This document shows positions 1 to 8,261 of a stretch of DNA of 64,000 nt, one piece after another. The notes beneath the pieces were generated by a model. It saw only the letters and a list, made by a program, of their open reading frames with translations. It did no database searches and had not been told where the DNA came from. Within the stretch, counting starts at the first letter, position 1, and the number at the start of each line of letters is the position of its first letter. A program made the translations under genes and the position numbers. The stretch is from assembly GCA_944321715.1 (NCBI GenBank), contig CALUMJ010000004.1:1-64000 (forward strand), written 5' to 3'. Source of the stretch: an uncultured Muribaculaceae bacterium (lineage in GTDB: Bacteria; Bacteroidota; Bacteroidia; Bacteroidales; Muribaculaceae).

Positions 1-44
1 AGGTGGTTTTGTGCTGTTGGATAGCTGCGGCAAGGTTTTGGTGG

Positions 45-638
45 TTATAGTTTTATTACGTTCGGTGTGTTTAGGTTCGTGTAGTCGCTGCTCATGATTG
101 CGCCGTTGGAATAGACGGTGCCGTTGATTTTGGTGGTGCCGTGCTGAGCGTGTATGTGGCCGAAAAGGTGAAGCCGTGGCTTTACGGCTGTGAGCCGCTT
201 GAGTATTTCGGGGGTGCCGTAGTTGATGCCGTCGTCATAGTCGAGGATGCCAAGTGCTGGCGAATGGGTTACAAGGACGTCGGTGTCGGTGGGTATTTTT
301 GATATGTTCCTTGCCTGCCGGTCGGTCACGCAATCTTGCAAGAACATGGGCACTCCATAGAACTTTATGCCGTCGATTTCCACCCCTGAGTTGCACAGGT
401 AATGCACATTGGCATCGAGGCCGCTGATTGATGCGCCATACAGGCATTCGTCGTGGTTGCCGCAAATGAATATCTTGTGGCGGTATGGGAGGTCGCATAA
501 CCAGTCGAGGAAGTCGATGACTTCCTGCTCGGTTCCCACCATGCAGAAGTCGCCGGAGTGTACCACCACGTCGGCTTCGGGCAAATCCCAGAGCCGATGG
601 TGACACCCGTGTGTGTCGGACAAGTGGAGGATTTTCAT
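45..638 (-). CDS. Calcineurin-like metallophosphoesterase
   Basis: Predicted cytoplasmic phosphoesterase of 197 residues; the substrate cannot be told from sequence. The metal-binding motifs of the family appear in order: LSDTHG near residues 6-11 (Asp8, His10), HSGDF near 27-31, GNHDE near 61-65, THSPA near 124-128 and FGHIHAQHG near the C-terminus. These are the usual dinuclear-metal ligands. The length fits compact YfcE-like or UPF0046-type members. There is no signal peptide. The ATG at 636-638 follows an A/T-rich stretch. The gene is transcribed leftwards, away from panC, and nothing in the neighbourhood points to a pathway. The family call is firm; the substrate is unknown. Confidence 0.88.
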   Translation of the reverse strand: MKILHLSDTHGCHHRLWDLPEADVVVHSGDFCMVGTEQEVIDFLDWLCDLPYRHKIFICGNHDECLYGASISGLDANVHYLCNSGVEIDGIKFYGVPMFLQDCVTDRQARNISKIPTDTDVLVTHSPALGILDYDDGINYGTPEILKRLTAVKPRLHLFGHIHAQHGTTKINGTVYSNGAIMSSDYTNLNTPNVIKL

Positions 639-726
639 ACGTCAAATTATTAATACGTCTTAGGATATGGCAAGGTTAATCCTGCTCCGAATTTAATGCT
701 TTTAGATTGAAAACAGGGCTTATTTG

Positions 727-858
727 ATGAAAAAAGTTGTCAGTATGGTGGCGGTTTTGATTCTTTCGGTAGGATTTAGATGTGTTTATCTTGCTTTATA
801 CGAGGTTTGGTTTGCCGTTGATTGTGTGACTTGGAAAATGTGCGGAAAATGCAGGTAA
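727..858 (+). CDS. Possible small membrane or secreted peptide
   Basis: A 43-codon frame from ATG at 727 encodes a peptide starting MKKVVSMVAVLILSVGF, with a basic N-terminus and a hydrophobic stretch like a signal peptide or membrane anchor. It ends in a Cys-rich tail (CGKCR). I find no clear promoter in front of it and no family match from memory. Short frames with such starts arise by chance, so this may be non-coding or the remnant of a longer gene. Confidence 0.22.
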   Translation: MKKVVSMVAVLILSVGFRCVYLALYEVWFAVDCVTWKMCGKCR

Positions 859-891
859 AAAGTGACTTGGATGTCAAAGGGAGTCTAAAAA

Positions 892-923
892 CTTGTGTAT
901 GTGGCAAAAAAGTTGTTCCTTTG
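892..923 (+). promoter_or_regulatory. Probable promoter of panC-panD
   Basis: CTTG at 892-895 is followed after 20 bases by TTCCTTTG at 916-923. This is one mismatch per element from the Bacteroidetes housekeeping promoter TTTG-N20-TAnnTTTG. The start would lie near 930, about 20 bases before the panC ATG. Confidence 0.5.
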
Positions 924-951
924 CAAGTCTTTTTGAAATACTATCATCACA

Positions 952-1809
952 ATGATTGTAATAAGCAAAGTCAAAGAATTAGAGCGTACCGTCGATGCGT
1001 TGCGTGCAGAGGGCAAGTCGATAGGGCTTGTACCCACGATGGGTGCGTTGCATGAGGGGCATTTGTCGCTTGTAGGTCGATGCCGTAAAGAGAACGACGT
1101 AGTAGTAGTGAGCGTTTTTGTTAACCCCACTCAATTCAATAACAAAGAGGACTTGCGCACCTATCCGCGTACCGAAGAGGCCGACAAGGCTCTGCTCGAT
1201 GCCGCCGGGTGCGACATTGTATTCATGCCCACGGTAGAAGAGGTATATCCAGAGCCCGACACTCGCGTGTTTGACCTCGGAGCAGTAGCCGAAGTGATGG
1301 AGGGTGCCATGCGCCCGGGTCATTTCAATGGCGTGGCACAAATCGTGAGCAAGCTGTTCATGATGGTGAAGCCCGACCGTGCTTATTTCGGCGAGAAAGA
1401 TTTCCAACAAATAGCCGTGATAAGGCAGATGGTGAAGGCCGAAGGGTTCAAGTTGCAAATAGTGCCATGCCCGATTGTGCGTGAAGCCGACGGACTTGCC
1501 AAGAGCAGCCGCAACGTGCGCCTATCGGCTGAGGCACGTGCCGAAGCCCCGAAAATCTATGACACTCTGCGCCAGAGCCTTGACTATGCCGCAACCCACA
1601 CCGTTGCTGAAACACAGCAATGGGTAATCGACACGATTAATTCGTTCCCCGGCATGGAGGTGGAATATTACCAGATAGTGGACGGAACGTCGCTCATGCC
1701 TGTGGATAACTGGGAAAGCAGTGATTACATAGTGGGCTGCGTGACTGTGTACTGCGGCGGAGTAAGGCTGATTGACAATATCGCTTATAAAACACCGACG
1801 CAATGCTGA
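952..1809 (+). CDS. panC: Pantothenate synthetase
   Basis: Joins pantoate and beta-alanine with ATP to form pantothenate, the last step of vitamin B5 synthesis, in the cytoplasm. The 285 residues match the usual family length. The HIGH-type nucleotide motif is seen in MGALHEGH (about residues 30-37). Other conserved blocks are VNPTQFN (about 57-63), [13 protein letters not shown] (about 123-135), [12 protein letters not shown] (about 142-153) and the KSSRN loop near 184-188 that stands in for KMSKS. It overlaps panD by 7 bases, so the two are surely co-transcribed; PanD supplies the beta-alanine. Confidence 0.97.
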   Translation: MIVISKVKELERTVDALRAEGKSIGLVPTMGALHEGHLSLVGRCRKENDVVVVSVFVNPTQFNNKEDLRTYPRTEEADKALLDAAGCDIVFMPTVEEVYPEPDTRVFDLGAVAEVMEGAMRPGHFNGVAQIVSKLFMMVKPDRAYFGEKDFQQIAVIRQMVKAEGFKLQIVPCPIVREADGLAKSSRNVRLSAEARAEAPKIYDTLRQSLDYAATHTVAETQQWVIDTINSFPGMEVEYYQIVDGTSLMPVDNWESSDYIVGCVTVYCGGVRLIDNIAYKTPTQC

Positions 1810-2153
1810 TACAAATCCTCAAATCGAAAATACACCGAGTTACCGTAACCGAGGCCAACCTTAACTATATCGGCAGCATTACCATCGACCAAGACCTGAT
1901 TGACGCTGCAGGAATAGTGCCTGGTGAACGTGTTTTCATTGTTGACAACAATAATGGCGAGCGGTTAGACACATACGTCATTGCCGGCGAGCGAGGCTCG
2001 GGTGTAGTATGCTTGAACGGAGCGGCCGCACGAAAAGTGCAGCCAGGCGACATTGTGATTATAATGGCATACGCCATGGTGACTCCCGAGGAAGCCCGAG
2101 ATTTCAAGCCGTCGATAATATTTCCCGAAACGGGAACAAACAGGCTGATTTGA
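1803..2153 (+). CDS. panD: Aspartate 1-decarboxylase
   Basis: Decarboxylates aspartate to beta-alanine for pantothenate synthesis. It is a pyruvoyl enzyme made by self-cleavage of a proenzyme. The cleavage pair is visible as Gly24-Ser25 in NYIGSIT, so Ser25 would become the pyruvoyl group. Lys9 and the [10 protein letters not shown] block around residues 51-60 are also family features. The 116-residue length is normal. The start overlaps the end of panC, which gives beta-alanine supply and ligation from one transcript. A short spacer of 31 bases precedes ffh, which may be read through. Confidence 0.97.
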   Translation: MLIQILKSKIHRVTVTEANLNYIGSITIDQDLIDAAGIVPGERVFIVDNNNGERLDTYVIAGERGSGVVCLNGAAARKVQPGDIVIIMAYAMVTPEEARDFKPSIIFPETGTNRLI

Positions 2154-2184
2154 CAGAGATAACAACCTTACATACAATATATAG

Positions 2185-3516
2185 ATGTTTGAAAATTTAA
2201 GCGAAAGACTTGAACGCTCATTCAAGATACTAAAAGGCGAAGGCAAGATAACAGAAATCAATGTGGCCGAAACGCTCAAAGATGTGCGCCGTGCCCTCAT
2301 TGATGCCGATGTCAACTATAAGGTGGCAAAGCAGTTTGTCGATACTGTCAAGGCCAAGGCGATGGGGCAGAATGTCATCAATTCGTTGAAGCCGAAGGAA
2401 TTGATGGTAAAGATTGTGCATGACGAGCTTACCCAGCTCATGGGAGGAGAACCAGCCGAATTCAAGATTGAAGGCAAGCCAGCCATCATTCTCATGTCGG
2501 GATTACAGGGTTCGGGTAAGACTACGTTCTCGGGCAAACTTGCGCGCAAGCTCAAGAGCGAGCGCGGCAAGCGACCCTTGCTCGTGGCTTGCGACGTATA
2601 TCGTCCTGCTGCTATCGAACAGCTTAAAGTGCTTGCCAGCCAGATAGATGTGCCTGTATTCACCGAGGAAGGGTGCAACGACCCTGTGAAAATTGCCAAG
2701 GATGCCATCGAAGAGGCACGCAAGATGAATTATGACCTTGTGATTATCGATACCGCTGGTCGCCTTGCTGTGGATGAGAAGATGATGGACGAAATTGCGG
2801 CAATTAAAAAGACTGTAAATCCGACCGAAACATTGTTTGTGGTTGATGCAATGACTGGTCAAGATGCCGTTAACACAGCCAAGGAATTTAACGACCGCTT
2901 AGATTTTGACGGAGTTGTCCTCACCAAACTCGATGGTGACACCCGTGGCGGTGCGGCACTCTCGATTCGCACTGTAGTCGATAAGCCCATCAAGTTTGTT
3001 GGTACTGGCGAGAAGCTCGAAGCCATCGACCCGTTCCGTCCGTCGGGTATGGCCGACCGCATATTGGGCATGGGCGACATTGTGTCGTTTGTGGAACGTA
3101 TGCAGCAAAACTACGACGAGGAAGAGGCTCGCAAGTTGCAGGCAAAGATTGCAAAAAACAAGTTTGACTTCAACGACTTTATGAGCCAGATAGCCCAAAT
3201 CAAGAAGATGGGTAACCTGAAGGATTTGGCATCGATGATACCTGGCGTAGGAAAAGCAATCAAAGACATAGAAATCGGAGATGACGCCTTCAAAGGCATC
3301 GAGGCAATCATACAGTCGATGACTCCATACGAGCGCGAGCATCCCGAAATCATCAATGGCAGTCGTCGCCAACGCATAGCAAAGGGTAGCGGAACTTCGC
3401 TGCAAGAGGTGAACAGATTGCTTAAGCAATTTGAAGAAACGCGTAAGATGATGCGCATGGCAACCACGATGAACCCATTGAAAGCAATGCGCAGCATGAA
3501 GAAGAAACGCCGTTGA
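2185..3516 (+). CDS. ffh: Signal recognition particle protein Ffh
   Basis: GTPase subunit of the signal recognition particle, which binds 4.5S RNA and nascent hydrophobic signal sequences and targets ribosomes to FtsY at the membrane. The 443 residues show the N domain (about 1-95) and the G domain with P-loop GLQGSGKTT (about 109-117), DVYRPAA (about 137-143), DTAGR (about 190-194) and TKLDGD (about 248-253). The methionine-rich M domain ends in repeated Met and a basic tail (MKKKRR). Length is typical. A clear terminator follows at 3547-3586. All family motifs are intact. Confidence 0.98.
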   Translation: MFENLSERLERSFKILKGEGKITEINVAETLKDVRRALIDADVNYKVAKQFVDTVKAKAMGQNVINSLKPKELMVKIVHDELTQLMGGEPAEFKIEGKPAIILMSGLQGSGKTTFSGKLARKLKSERGKRPLLVACDVYRPAAIEQLKVLASQIDVPVFTEEGCNDPVKIAKDAIEEARKMNYDLVIIDTAGRLAVDEKMMDEIAAIKKTVNPTETLFVVDAMTGQDAVNTAKEFNDRLDFDGVVLTKLDGDTRGGAALSIRTVVDKPIKFVGTGEKLEAIDPFRPSGMADRILGMGDIVSFVERMQQNYDEEEARKLQAKIAKNKFDFNDFMSQIAQIKKMGNLKDLASMIPGVGKAIKDIEIGDDAFKGIEAIIQSMTPYEREHPEIINGSRRQRIAKGSGTSLQEVNRLLKQFEETRKMMRMATTMNPLKAMRSMKKKRR

Positions 3517-3546
3517 TTGCGGAGTTAGTTTTTTAATCAATGATAT

Positions 3547-3586
3547 AAAGTGGAATTGTGTTATGATGCGCAGTTCCACTTTTTTG
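3547..3586 (+). terminator. Rho-independent terminator after ffh
   Basis: AAAGTGGAA at 3547-3555 pairs with TTCCACTTT at 3573-3581, followed by more T residues to 3585. The same stem recurs in the terminator at 30024-30063. Confidence 0.85.
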
Positions 3587-3672
3587 ATGTTTTCGTTGTG
3601 AGTAGTTTGTAAGCGGTTATATGGCTTTATATACAATCAAAGGAGATTAGATTTTTTTTGATAAAAAATTTT

Positions 3673-3765
3673 ATTGCTGTCCGATAAAAAATAAGACTCG
3701 ACTACTGAATACACAATGGTCGAGCGATACTCTTTTATATTTAATCGAGTTTATCGGACAGCAAT
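3673..3765. repeat. MITE-like inverted repeat, possible IS remnant
   Basis: ATTGCTGTCCGATAAA at 3673-3688 is repeated in exact inverted orientation at 3750-3765. The 61 bases between are A/T-rich and contain no gene. Outward-facing 16-base perfect ends around a short core are what a deleted insertion sequence or a non-autonomous MITE leaves behind. I cannot name the parent element with certainty. Confidence 0.65.
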
Positions 3766-3905
3766 GATTTCTTCGACAAAGTTATGAAATTTTTGATATG
3801 AGCAATGGTAGATTGGTTGTACGTGGCATTTTGTTATGACTTCTTTCGCTTTGGACTGTCATATAGTGGCAAGATGTGTAAAAATTAGCGAAATGACAAT
3901 TTTTG

Positions 3906-3937
3906 TTTGCAAGATTTAAAAAATGCTATTACTTTTG
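3906..3937 (+). promoter_or_regulatory. Canonical Bacteroidetes promoter
   Basis: TTTG at 3906-3909, a 20-base spacer and TACTTTTG at 3930-3937 match TTTG-N20-TAnnTTTG exactly. It would start the transcript of the lipoprotein at 4075. A hairpin (CACAGTT / AACTGTG, 3949-3967) lies in the early leader. Confidence 0.75.
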
Positions 3938-4074
3938 ATGCTGAAATCACAGTTCTGAAAAACTGTGCAAACTATTGAGTTCATGTAAAAGTAATCTTTT
4001 GTTGCCTGTATGAGATGGATGCCGGTAAATGTATCATATCTTCGGGCAAGATTCTTTAATAAAAAGTCAGGTTA

Positions 4075-4902
4075 ATGTATCGACTATTATATCTTATCCT
4101 TGCTTATGCCTTGGCTGCCGTGGCAGTGTCGTGCATAGACGGTCAACGCAGCGATGCTGAAGATGAGCAGCGCGGCGGCGGGGGGCTGAAGTCGGACACG
4201 TTGCCCCAAGGGCAGCGGCAATTGCTGCATGGCGGTATGAGCGATACCATATATGAGGTGGTCACAACGGTGTTTGCAGCAAAAGAAGAAAATGACAGCA
4301 TTGTCAAGGCCGGCAAGCCCGATTATGACCGTGAATACAGCGCATTTCCCAATGAGGACACTTGCATGTATGACACTACGGGCAAGGTGAGCTTCGTCAG
4401 TGGTATCGCCGATGGCATAGGGTATAGGTATGAATATAGCTACGAGGGTAAGAAAGTGGCCGAGGAGAAATATTACCAAAACGGAGAATTGTTTTATGAC
4501 CGCCGGTACATTTATGAACACGGGCAGCGAATCAACACGGTGGAGGAGCTGTATATTTGTGGCGAAAAGACAATCAACGAGTATCCAGTCGATACACTTA
4601 AAGTGCGATACAAGGGTGGTTACCGCATAGAGTATGGCGACACACCTAATGATTATTGCATAACCGACCAGCGTGGCAACGTAGTCAAAGAGTCGTCGTA
4701 CAGCGAGATGGACGACTACAGCAGTGTAATAGAATATACCTACAACGAGCGAGGTTGGCGCATAAGCCTAAACTATGACGGTGAATATTTGTACACATAC
4801 GACTACACCAATATCGATGCGCATGGCAATTGGATTCGCGCTGTGATACGCTGCAATGGCAGTCCTTACGGCATAGTGGAACGCACCATTTCGTATTATT
4901 AA
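4075..4902 (+). CDS. Lipoprotein with RHS/YD-like Tyr-rich repeats, function unknown
   Basis: A 275-residue protein with an N-terminal signal peptide ending in AVAVSC (Cys20), so probably an envelope lipoprotein. After an acidic linker the body is rich in Tyr and Gly. It has repeating strands such as YRYEYSYEGKKVAEEKYYQNG and similar segments near residues 120-150 and 220-250, resembling the loose YD/RHS-like or 'toxin-repeat' beta-strand pattern found in many Bacteroidales secreted proteins. No catalytic motif is visible. It has its own promoter. A 19-base gap separates it from the acetyltransferase, so they may be co-transcribed. Function is not inferred. Confidence 0.75.
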   Translation: MYRLLYLILAYALAAVAVSCIDGQRSDAEDEQRGGGGLKSDTLPQGQRQLLHGGMSDTIYEVVTTVFAAKEENDSIVKAGKPDYDREYSAFPNEDTCMYDTTGKVSFVSGIADGIGYRYEYSYEGKKVAEEKYYQNGELFYDRRYIYEHGQRINTVEELYICGEKTINEYPVDTLKVRYKGGYRIEYGDTPNDYCITDQRGNVVKESSYSEMDDYSSVIEYTYNERGWRISLNYDGEYLYTYDYTNIDAHGNWIRAVIRCNGSPYGIVERTISYY

Positions 4903-4921
4903 TGCACAACTATAACGATAA

Positions 4922-5371
4922 ATGGGTATTGAAAGATTGCAGTCCTTGTCTGACGAGGTTTTGGACGAATTGCTTGCGTTGTGGGAAAAGTCGGTACGCA
5001 CCACGCATCATTTCTTGAAAGAGGAAGACATTGAATATTTTAAGCCTTTAATACGTAACCAGTATTTCGGGTCTGTCAGGCTTTTTGTGATGCGCAACGC
5101 TGGTGGGAAAATCGCAGCATTTATGGGATTAAGTGATGATATGCTGGAAATGCTGTTTGTTTTGCCCGAGGAGCAAGGGAAAGGCTATGGCAAAGCACTC
5201 GTTGATTATGCAATCAACCAATGCGATATTTATAAAGTTGACGTTAACGAAGATAACGAGCAGGCCTACAAATTTTATTTGCACATGGGATATAGGGTTG
5301 TAGGACGGGATGAATGCGATACTTCGGGCAAGCCGTTCCCTATACTGCATTTGCAGCAACCGAGCCTTTAA
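4922..5371 (+). CDS. GNAT-family N-acetyltransferase
   Basis: A 149-residue acetyl-CoA dependent acetyltransferase. The acetyl-CoA binding motif A is visible as VLPEEQGKGYGKAL (about residues 80-93, the Q/RxxGxG/A signature). The usual beta-strand pair comes before it and the C-terminal NEDNEQAYKFYLHMGYRVVGR segment is typical of motif B. The substrate cannot be told. No signal peptide is present, so it acts in the cytoplasm. It lies 19 bases after the lipoprotein gene; nothing links the two functionally. Confidence 0.9.
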   Translation: MGIERLQSLSDEVLDELLALWEKSVRTTHHFLKEEDIEYFKPLIRNQYFGSVRLFVMRNAGGKIAAFMGLSDDMLEMLFVLPEEQGKGYGKALVDYAINQCDIYKVDVNEDNEQAYKFYLHMGYRVVGRDECDTSGKPFPILHLQQPSL

Positions 5372-5420
5372 GCAGGTTCCAATATATTAAGTTCATGAGA
5401 TTGGCGACATCTGTTTAACG

Positions 5421-5819
5421 TTACAAATTGTTAAGGCAATATTTTATCTTGTCCATTAACCACCTGTCATAATTCATTGCCTCGATTTCACGGAATTGGG
5501 CTTCTAATTCGGGGGTGTTAAATTGTTCTGGGTGCTGAGAGTGTGCAACCCTCAAAATATGCCATTGTCGCCAACGTGCAAACACATTTCCACCAAACTG
5601 GTTAATCCACAGCGGAGTATCTTCGTCGATGCAGTTGCCGGTCAATTCAAGAAAATCGGCAATCACTTTGTTAAAGCGTTTGTAAAATTCGTCGTATGTG
5701 ATTTGCCTATTGTAAGTTAGGTTCAGTATATTACGGGCTTCATTTTCCACATCGGTAAATTTCGTTTTCTTTTTTCTCCGAAACTTGCCGAATAGGTCAT
5801 TTAGATAATCGTAGCTCAT
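5421..5819 (-). CDS. Conserved-looking protein of unknown function in the xse operon
   Basis: A 132-residue soluble protein without signal peptide or membrane segment. The N-terminus is basic (FGKFRRKKKTKF). The body is helical with many aromatic residues, including a WINQFGG...ARWRQWHILRVAHSQHPEQ stretch (about residues 70-98). I do not recognise a family. It is the last gene of a leftward run with xseA and xseB, starting 30 bases after xseB. A link to DNA repair or recombination is only an inference from position. Confidence 0.7.
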   Translation of the reverse strand: MSYDYLNDLFGKFRRKKKTKFTDVENEARNILNLTYNRQITYDEFYKRFNKVIADFLELTGNCIDEDTPLWINQFGGNVFARWRQWHILRVAHSQHPEQFNTPELEAQFREIEAMNYDRWLMDKIKYCLNNL

Positions 5820-5849
5820 ACCCCGTCAGAAATTTGTCGTGAGATTATG

Positions 5850-6056
5850 TCAGGCCTCCAGTTCGGCAAGTATTTTTTTCAATTCCTCGTCGGTGGTTTG
5901 CAGTTTGGCCTTGCAAAATTTCAGTAATTTCAGCGAGCGAGAAGTCAGAGCCGACAAGTTGTCGATGCTGCAGGAGTCACTTTGCATTTCGCGCACGATT
6001 TTTTCGAGTTCGGCAATCGCGTTTGAGTAGGTCATTGTTTCGTTGTTATTTTCCAT
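5850..6056 (-). CDS. xseB: Exodeoxyribonuclease VII small subunit
   Basis: Small subunit of exonuclease VII, which degrades single-stranded DNA; several XseB copies coat one XseA. The 68-residue protein has the family pattern of two helices: YSNAIAELEKIVREMQS (about 10-26) followed by a Leu-rich second helix ending in KKILAELEA. Its start overlaps the end of xseA by 11 bases, a translational coupling common for this pair. Confidence 0.92.
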   Translation of the reverse strand: MENNNETMTYSNAIAELEKIVREMQSDSCSIDNLSALTSRSLKLLKFCKAKLQTTDEELKKILAELEA

Positions 6057-7395
6057 TTTCTTGAGAGTCGTTTGTTTGTGTTATAGTTGATATTATAGAG
6101 CCATTTGCGAGTGTTGTGGTAATGTTGTCGCCAGGGTGCAGGGTGGCAACGTCGCTCACGGCGCGGCCGTTGACGGTGGTGATAGAGTATCCTCGGCGCA
6201 GTGTGTTTTGCGGCGACAATATTTCCACTTTCTCGTATATTGCTTTCAGTTTCAATTTTTCACGTGTTATTGCCAATTCTTTGGCTTGCTTTATGATGGC
6301 GCATAAAGCCTTGAGTCGCTCGTTAGCCGTGGCTATGCGTCCGCCAGTGGCAGTTGGTATCATTTCCACCATGTGTGAGAGCTTTATGCGGTTATATTCG
6401 AGCCTTGAAGCTACTATGGTGGGAATGTTGCCCGAGAAATAGCTCAATTGTTGTGCTGCAGCGGCGAGGTATTGTCGCACTGTGTCGGCAATGCGCGTGG
6501 TGAGCGTGTCGATGAGGTTGAGTGCTTCCACGCCTTTTGATATTAGCCATTCGGCGGCGGCTGTCGGTGTCTTGACGTGTATTGCGGCAACGTAGTCGAG
6601 CACAGTCACATCGCGGTCGTGGCCTATGCCGACGATTACCGGCAGCGGAAATTGCGCTACATTGGCAGCAAGGTTGTAATCGTCAAATGAGTTCAGGTCG
6701 CTTGTCGAACCGCCACCACGAATAATCACTACGCAGTCGAAAAGGTGGCAGTTGGCAGCAATGCGTTCGAGAGCGGCAATTATGCTTGGCGACGTGTTGG
6801 TTCCCTGCATGATGGCAGGGAACAGGCATGTGTAGAATTGCAGGCCGTAGGAATTGTGGTGCAACTGGTTGATGAAATCGCCATATCCTGCGGCACCTGC
6901 AGCCGATACGACAGCTATGCGTTGCGGCACAGACGGCATTGGCAGGCCTCGGTTCATGTCGATAACTCCCTCTTTTTGCAAGCGAGCGAGAATTTCTCGC
7001 CTGAGCCGTTCCATGTCGCCGATGGTGTAGGATGGGTCGATGTCGGAGATAATCACCGACAGGCCATATTGTTCGTGGTAGTTCACGCTGGCTTCTACCA
7101 TGACTTTCAACCCGCTTTTAAGGTCCTGCCCTGTGACGGCCAAGAATTTGCTGCGCAGGTATTGCACTCGTCCCGACCATATAATGCCTCTCACTTTTGC
7201 GACAGTTGCACCGGCGGCATTTTTCTCTACAAGTTCCAAGTAGCAGTGTCCGCCACGTATTGCCACATCGCTCAGGTCGGCAATAATCCAACAGTTTTGC
7301 ACCGAACTGTCGTTTAGCAGACGTTTGATGCGGTTGTTAAATTCGCGCAAAGTGATGCCCTTGGCATCGTTAGTCGTTAATGTAGGTTGTGTCAT
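6046..7395 (-). CDS. xseA: Exodeoxyribonuclease VII large subunit
   Basis: Catalytic subunit of exonuclease VII (single-strand DNA exonuclease in repair). The 449 residues show an N-terminal OB-fold (about 12-110, with WIIADLSDVAIRGGHCYLELVEK), then the catalytic domain with PQRIAVVSAAGAAGYGDF (about 155-172) and VVIIRGGGSTSDLNSFDDYNLA (about 226-247). The VGIGHDRDVTVLDYVA block (about 258-273) and the long coiled-coil region that holds XseB follow. A C-terminal RRGYSITTVNGR block is also typical. The start ATG overlaps the stop of the upstream lipoprotein gene by 4 bases, so translation is probably coupled. Confidence 0.96.
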   Translation of the reverse strand: MTQPTLTTNDAKGITLREFNNRIKRLLNDSSVQNCWIIADLSDVAIRGGHCYLELVEKNAAGATVAKVRGIIWSGRVQYLRSKFLAVTGQDLKSGLKVMVEASVNYHEQYGLSVIISDIDPSYTIGDMERLRREILARLQKEGVIDMNRGLPMPSVPQRIAVVSAAGAAGYGDFINQLHHNSYGLQFYTCLFPAIMQGTNTSPSIIAALERIAANCHLFDCVVIIRGGGSTSDLNSFDDYNLAANVAQFPLPVIVGIGHDRDVTVLDYVAAIHVKTPTAAAEWLISKGVEALNLIDTLTTRIADTVRQYLAAAAQQLSYFSGNIPTIVASRLEYNRIKLSHMVEMIPTATGGRIATANERLKALCAIIKQAKELAITREKLKLKAIYEKVEILSPQNTLRRGYSITTVNGRAVSDVATLHPGDNITTTLANGSIISTITQTNDSQENGK

Positions 7396-7727
7396 TCTGT
7401 GCGATTAAAAGTTGCTGTACCTCGCCGGTGGCTGTTGTTGTTTTCTTTAGAGTTGGGTTTGCTTGGTGGAGCATCGTTCCGTGATGGGGGCTGGGCATCG
7501 TGCCTTGACGGTGTTTCATGCCGTTGAGGGGCTTCATGCCGAGGTGGTGGCGGAGCTTCGTGCCTTGGCGGTGTTTCATGCCGTTGAGGTGCTTCATGCC
7601 GAGGTGGTGGCGGAGCTTCGTGCCTTGGCGGCGGAGGTGGTGCAGGCTGGTCGGCCATGAGCGCGCATGAGTTGCAGCACATGGCAGTTATTGCCGATGC
7701 GATTAATATCGTGTTAATACGTTTCAT
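7392..7727 (-). CDS. Pro/His-repeat lipoprotein
   Basis: A 111-residue protein with a signal peptide and a lipobox-like CCNSC (Cys21), so probably an envelope lipoprotein. Residues 28-85 are made of repeats of RHEAPPPPRHEAPQRHETP, rich in Pro, His, Glu and Arg. They are encoded by 60-base DNA units, listed as a repeat at 7501-7620. Such stretches are extended and may bind metal through His, or span the periplasm; neither is shown. It is the first gene of the leftward run and overlaps xseA by 4 bases. The repeat keeps the other frames open too, but only this frame has a signal peptide. Confidence 0.6.
   Translation of the reverse strand: MKRINTILIASAITAMCCNSCALMADQPAPPPPPRHEAPPPPRHEAPQRHETPPRHEAPPPPRHEAPQRHETPSRHDAQPPSRNDAPPSKPNSKENNNSHRRGTATFNRTE
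7501..7620. repeat. Two 60-base tandem repeats within the Pro/His lipoprotein gene
   Basis: Bases 7501-7560 and 7561-7620 are near-identical copies differing at about two positions, with partial copies on both sides. The unit is a multiple of three, so copy-number change would keep the reading frame. Confidence 0.9.
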
Positions 7728-8261
7728 TATAGCCGGTATTATTTCCGTAAAGGTAATACAAAAAAGCGAATATTGCGCAAATTGCAGAAATAAGGCGGTC
7801 GTAAAATTAAGCAGGCTCTTAAATGTGCAAATTGGGAGGATAAAAAAATGTTGGCTTGATTCACATCAGGCCAACACCTACACATATGTTATCCAATTAC
7901 ATCTATCAAATTTTGAGTGAGAAACTACTTTGTACTTTGCATGTATGTCATTTCATAGGTATGACAAAAGGTGTGTCGTGTTTTACCAATCCTAACGACA
8001 AAAAAATTGCAAATTCACAGAAAAAAATATCGTATTTGTGGCAATGCGCTTGTTACTCAGCTGTTTATTGCAGAAGCTAAATTGTGCTTGAGGTTTAGAC
8101 GGTTTGCAGGGTGTAAGAAAAAAATGTACCTTTGCCGAGGTGTTTGCCCTCGTTGTACCTGTAACCTTGATTTGCAGGTTTGTAAATTGAGGCAAGTGTT
8201 ATACTTAGTATAAAAAATGTAGCGCAAGATGGTAAAATACGACATGTAAATTGTCTTATTT
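7728..8261. other. Intergenic region with the sigma-factor promoter
   Basis: This 534-base region separates the leftward xse operon from the rightward ECF sigma gene. It is A/T-rich and holds a canonical promoter at 8103-8134, leaving a leader of about 120 bases. Several short frames cross it but none has convincing coding character. I see no hairpin with a T-run. Confidence 0.6.
8103..8134 (+). promoter_or_regulatory. Canonical promoter of the sigma/anti-sigma operon
   Basis: TTTG at 8103-8106, exactly 20 bases, then TACCTTTG at 8127-8134. This matches the Bacteroidetes housekeeping consensus. Confidence 0.75.

Larger units (their letters stand above)
639..951. other. Intergenic region between divergent genes
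   Basis: This 313-base region separates the leftward phosphoesterase from rightward panC. It holds a possible promoter for panC at 892-923 and a 43-codon open frame at 727-858 with a signal-peptide-like start, listed separately with low confidence. I see no hairpin, RNA gene or repeat here. Confidence 0.6.
3517..4074. other. Intergenic region with terminator, inverted repeat and promoter
   Basis: This 558-base region holds the ffh terminator (3547-3586), a MITE-like pair of 16-base inverted repeats (3673-3765), a canonical promoter (3906-3937) and a 7-base-pair hairpin (3949-3967) just after the predicted start site. I see no coding frame of note, so the gene at 4075 would have a leader of about 130 bases. 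Confidence 0.7.

Noticed and set aside
7501..7620. Repeats considered as a CRISPR array
   Set aside because: The units touch each other with no spacers and lie inside a coding frame.
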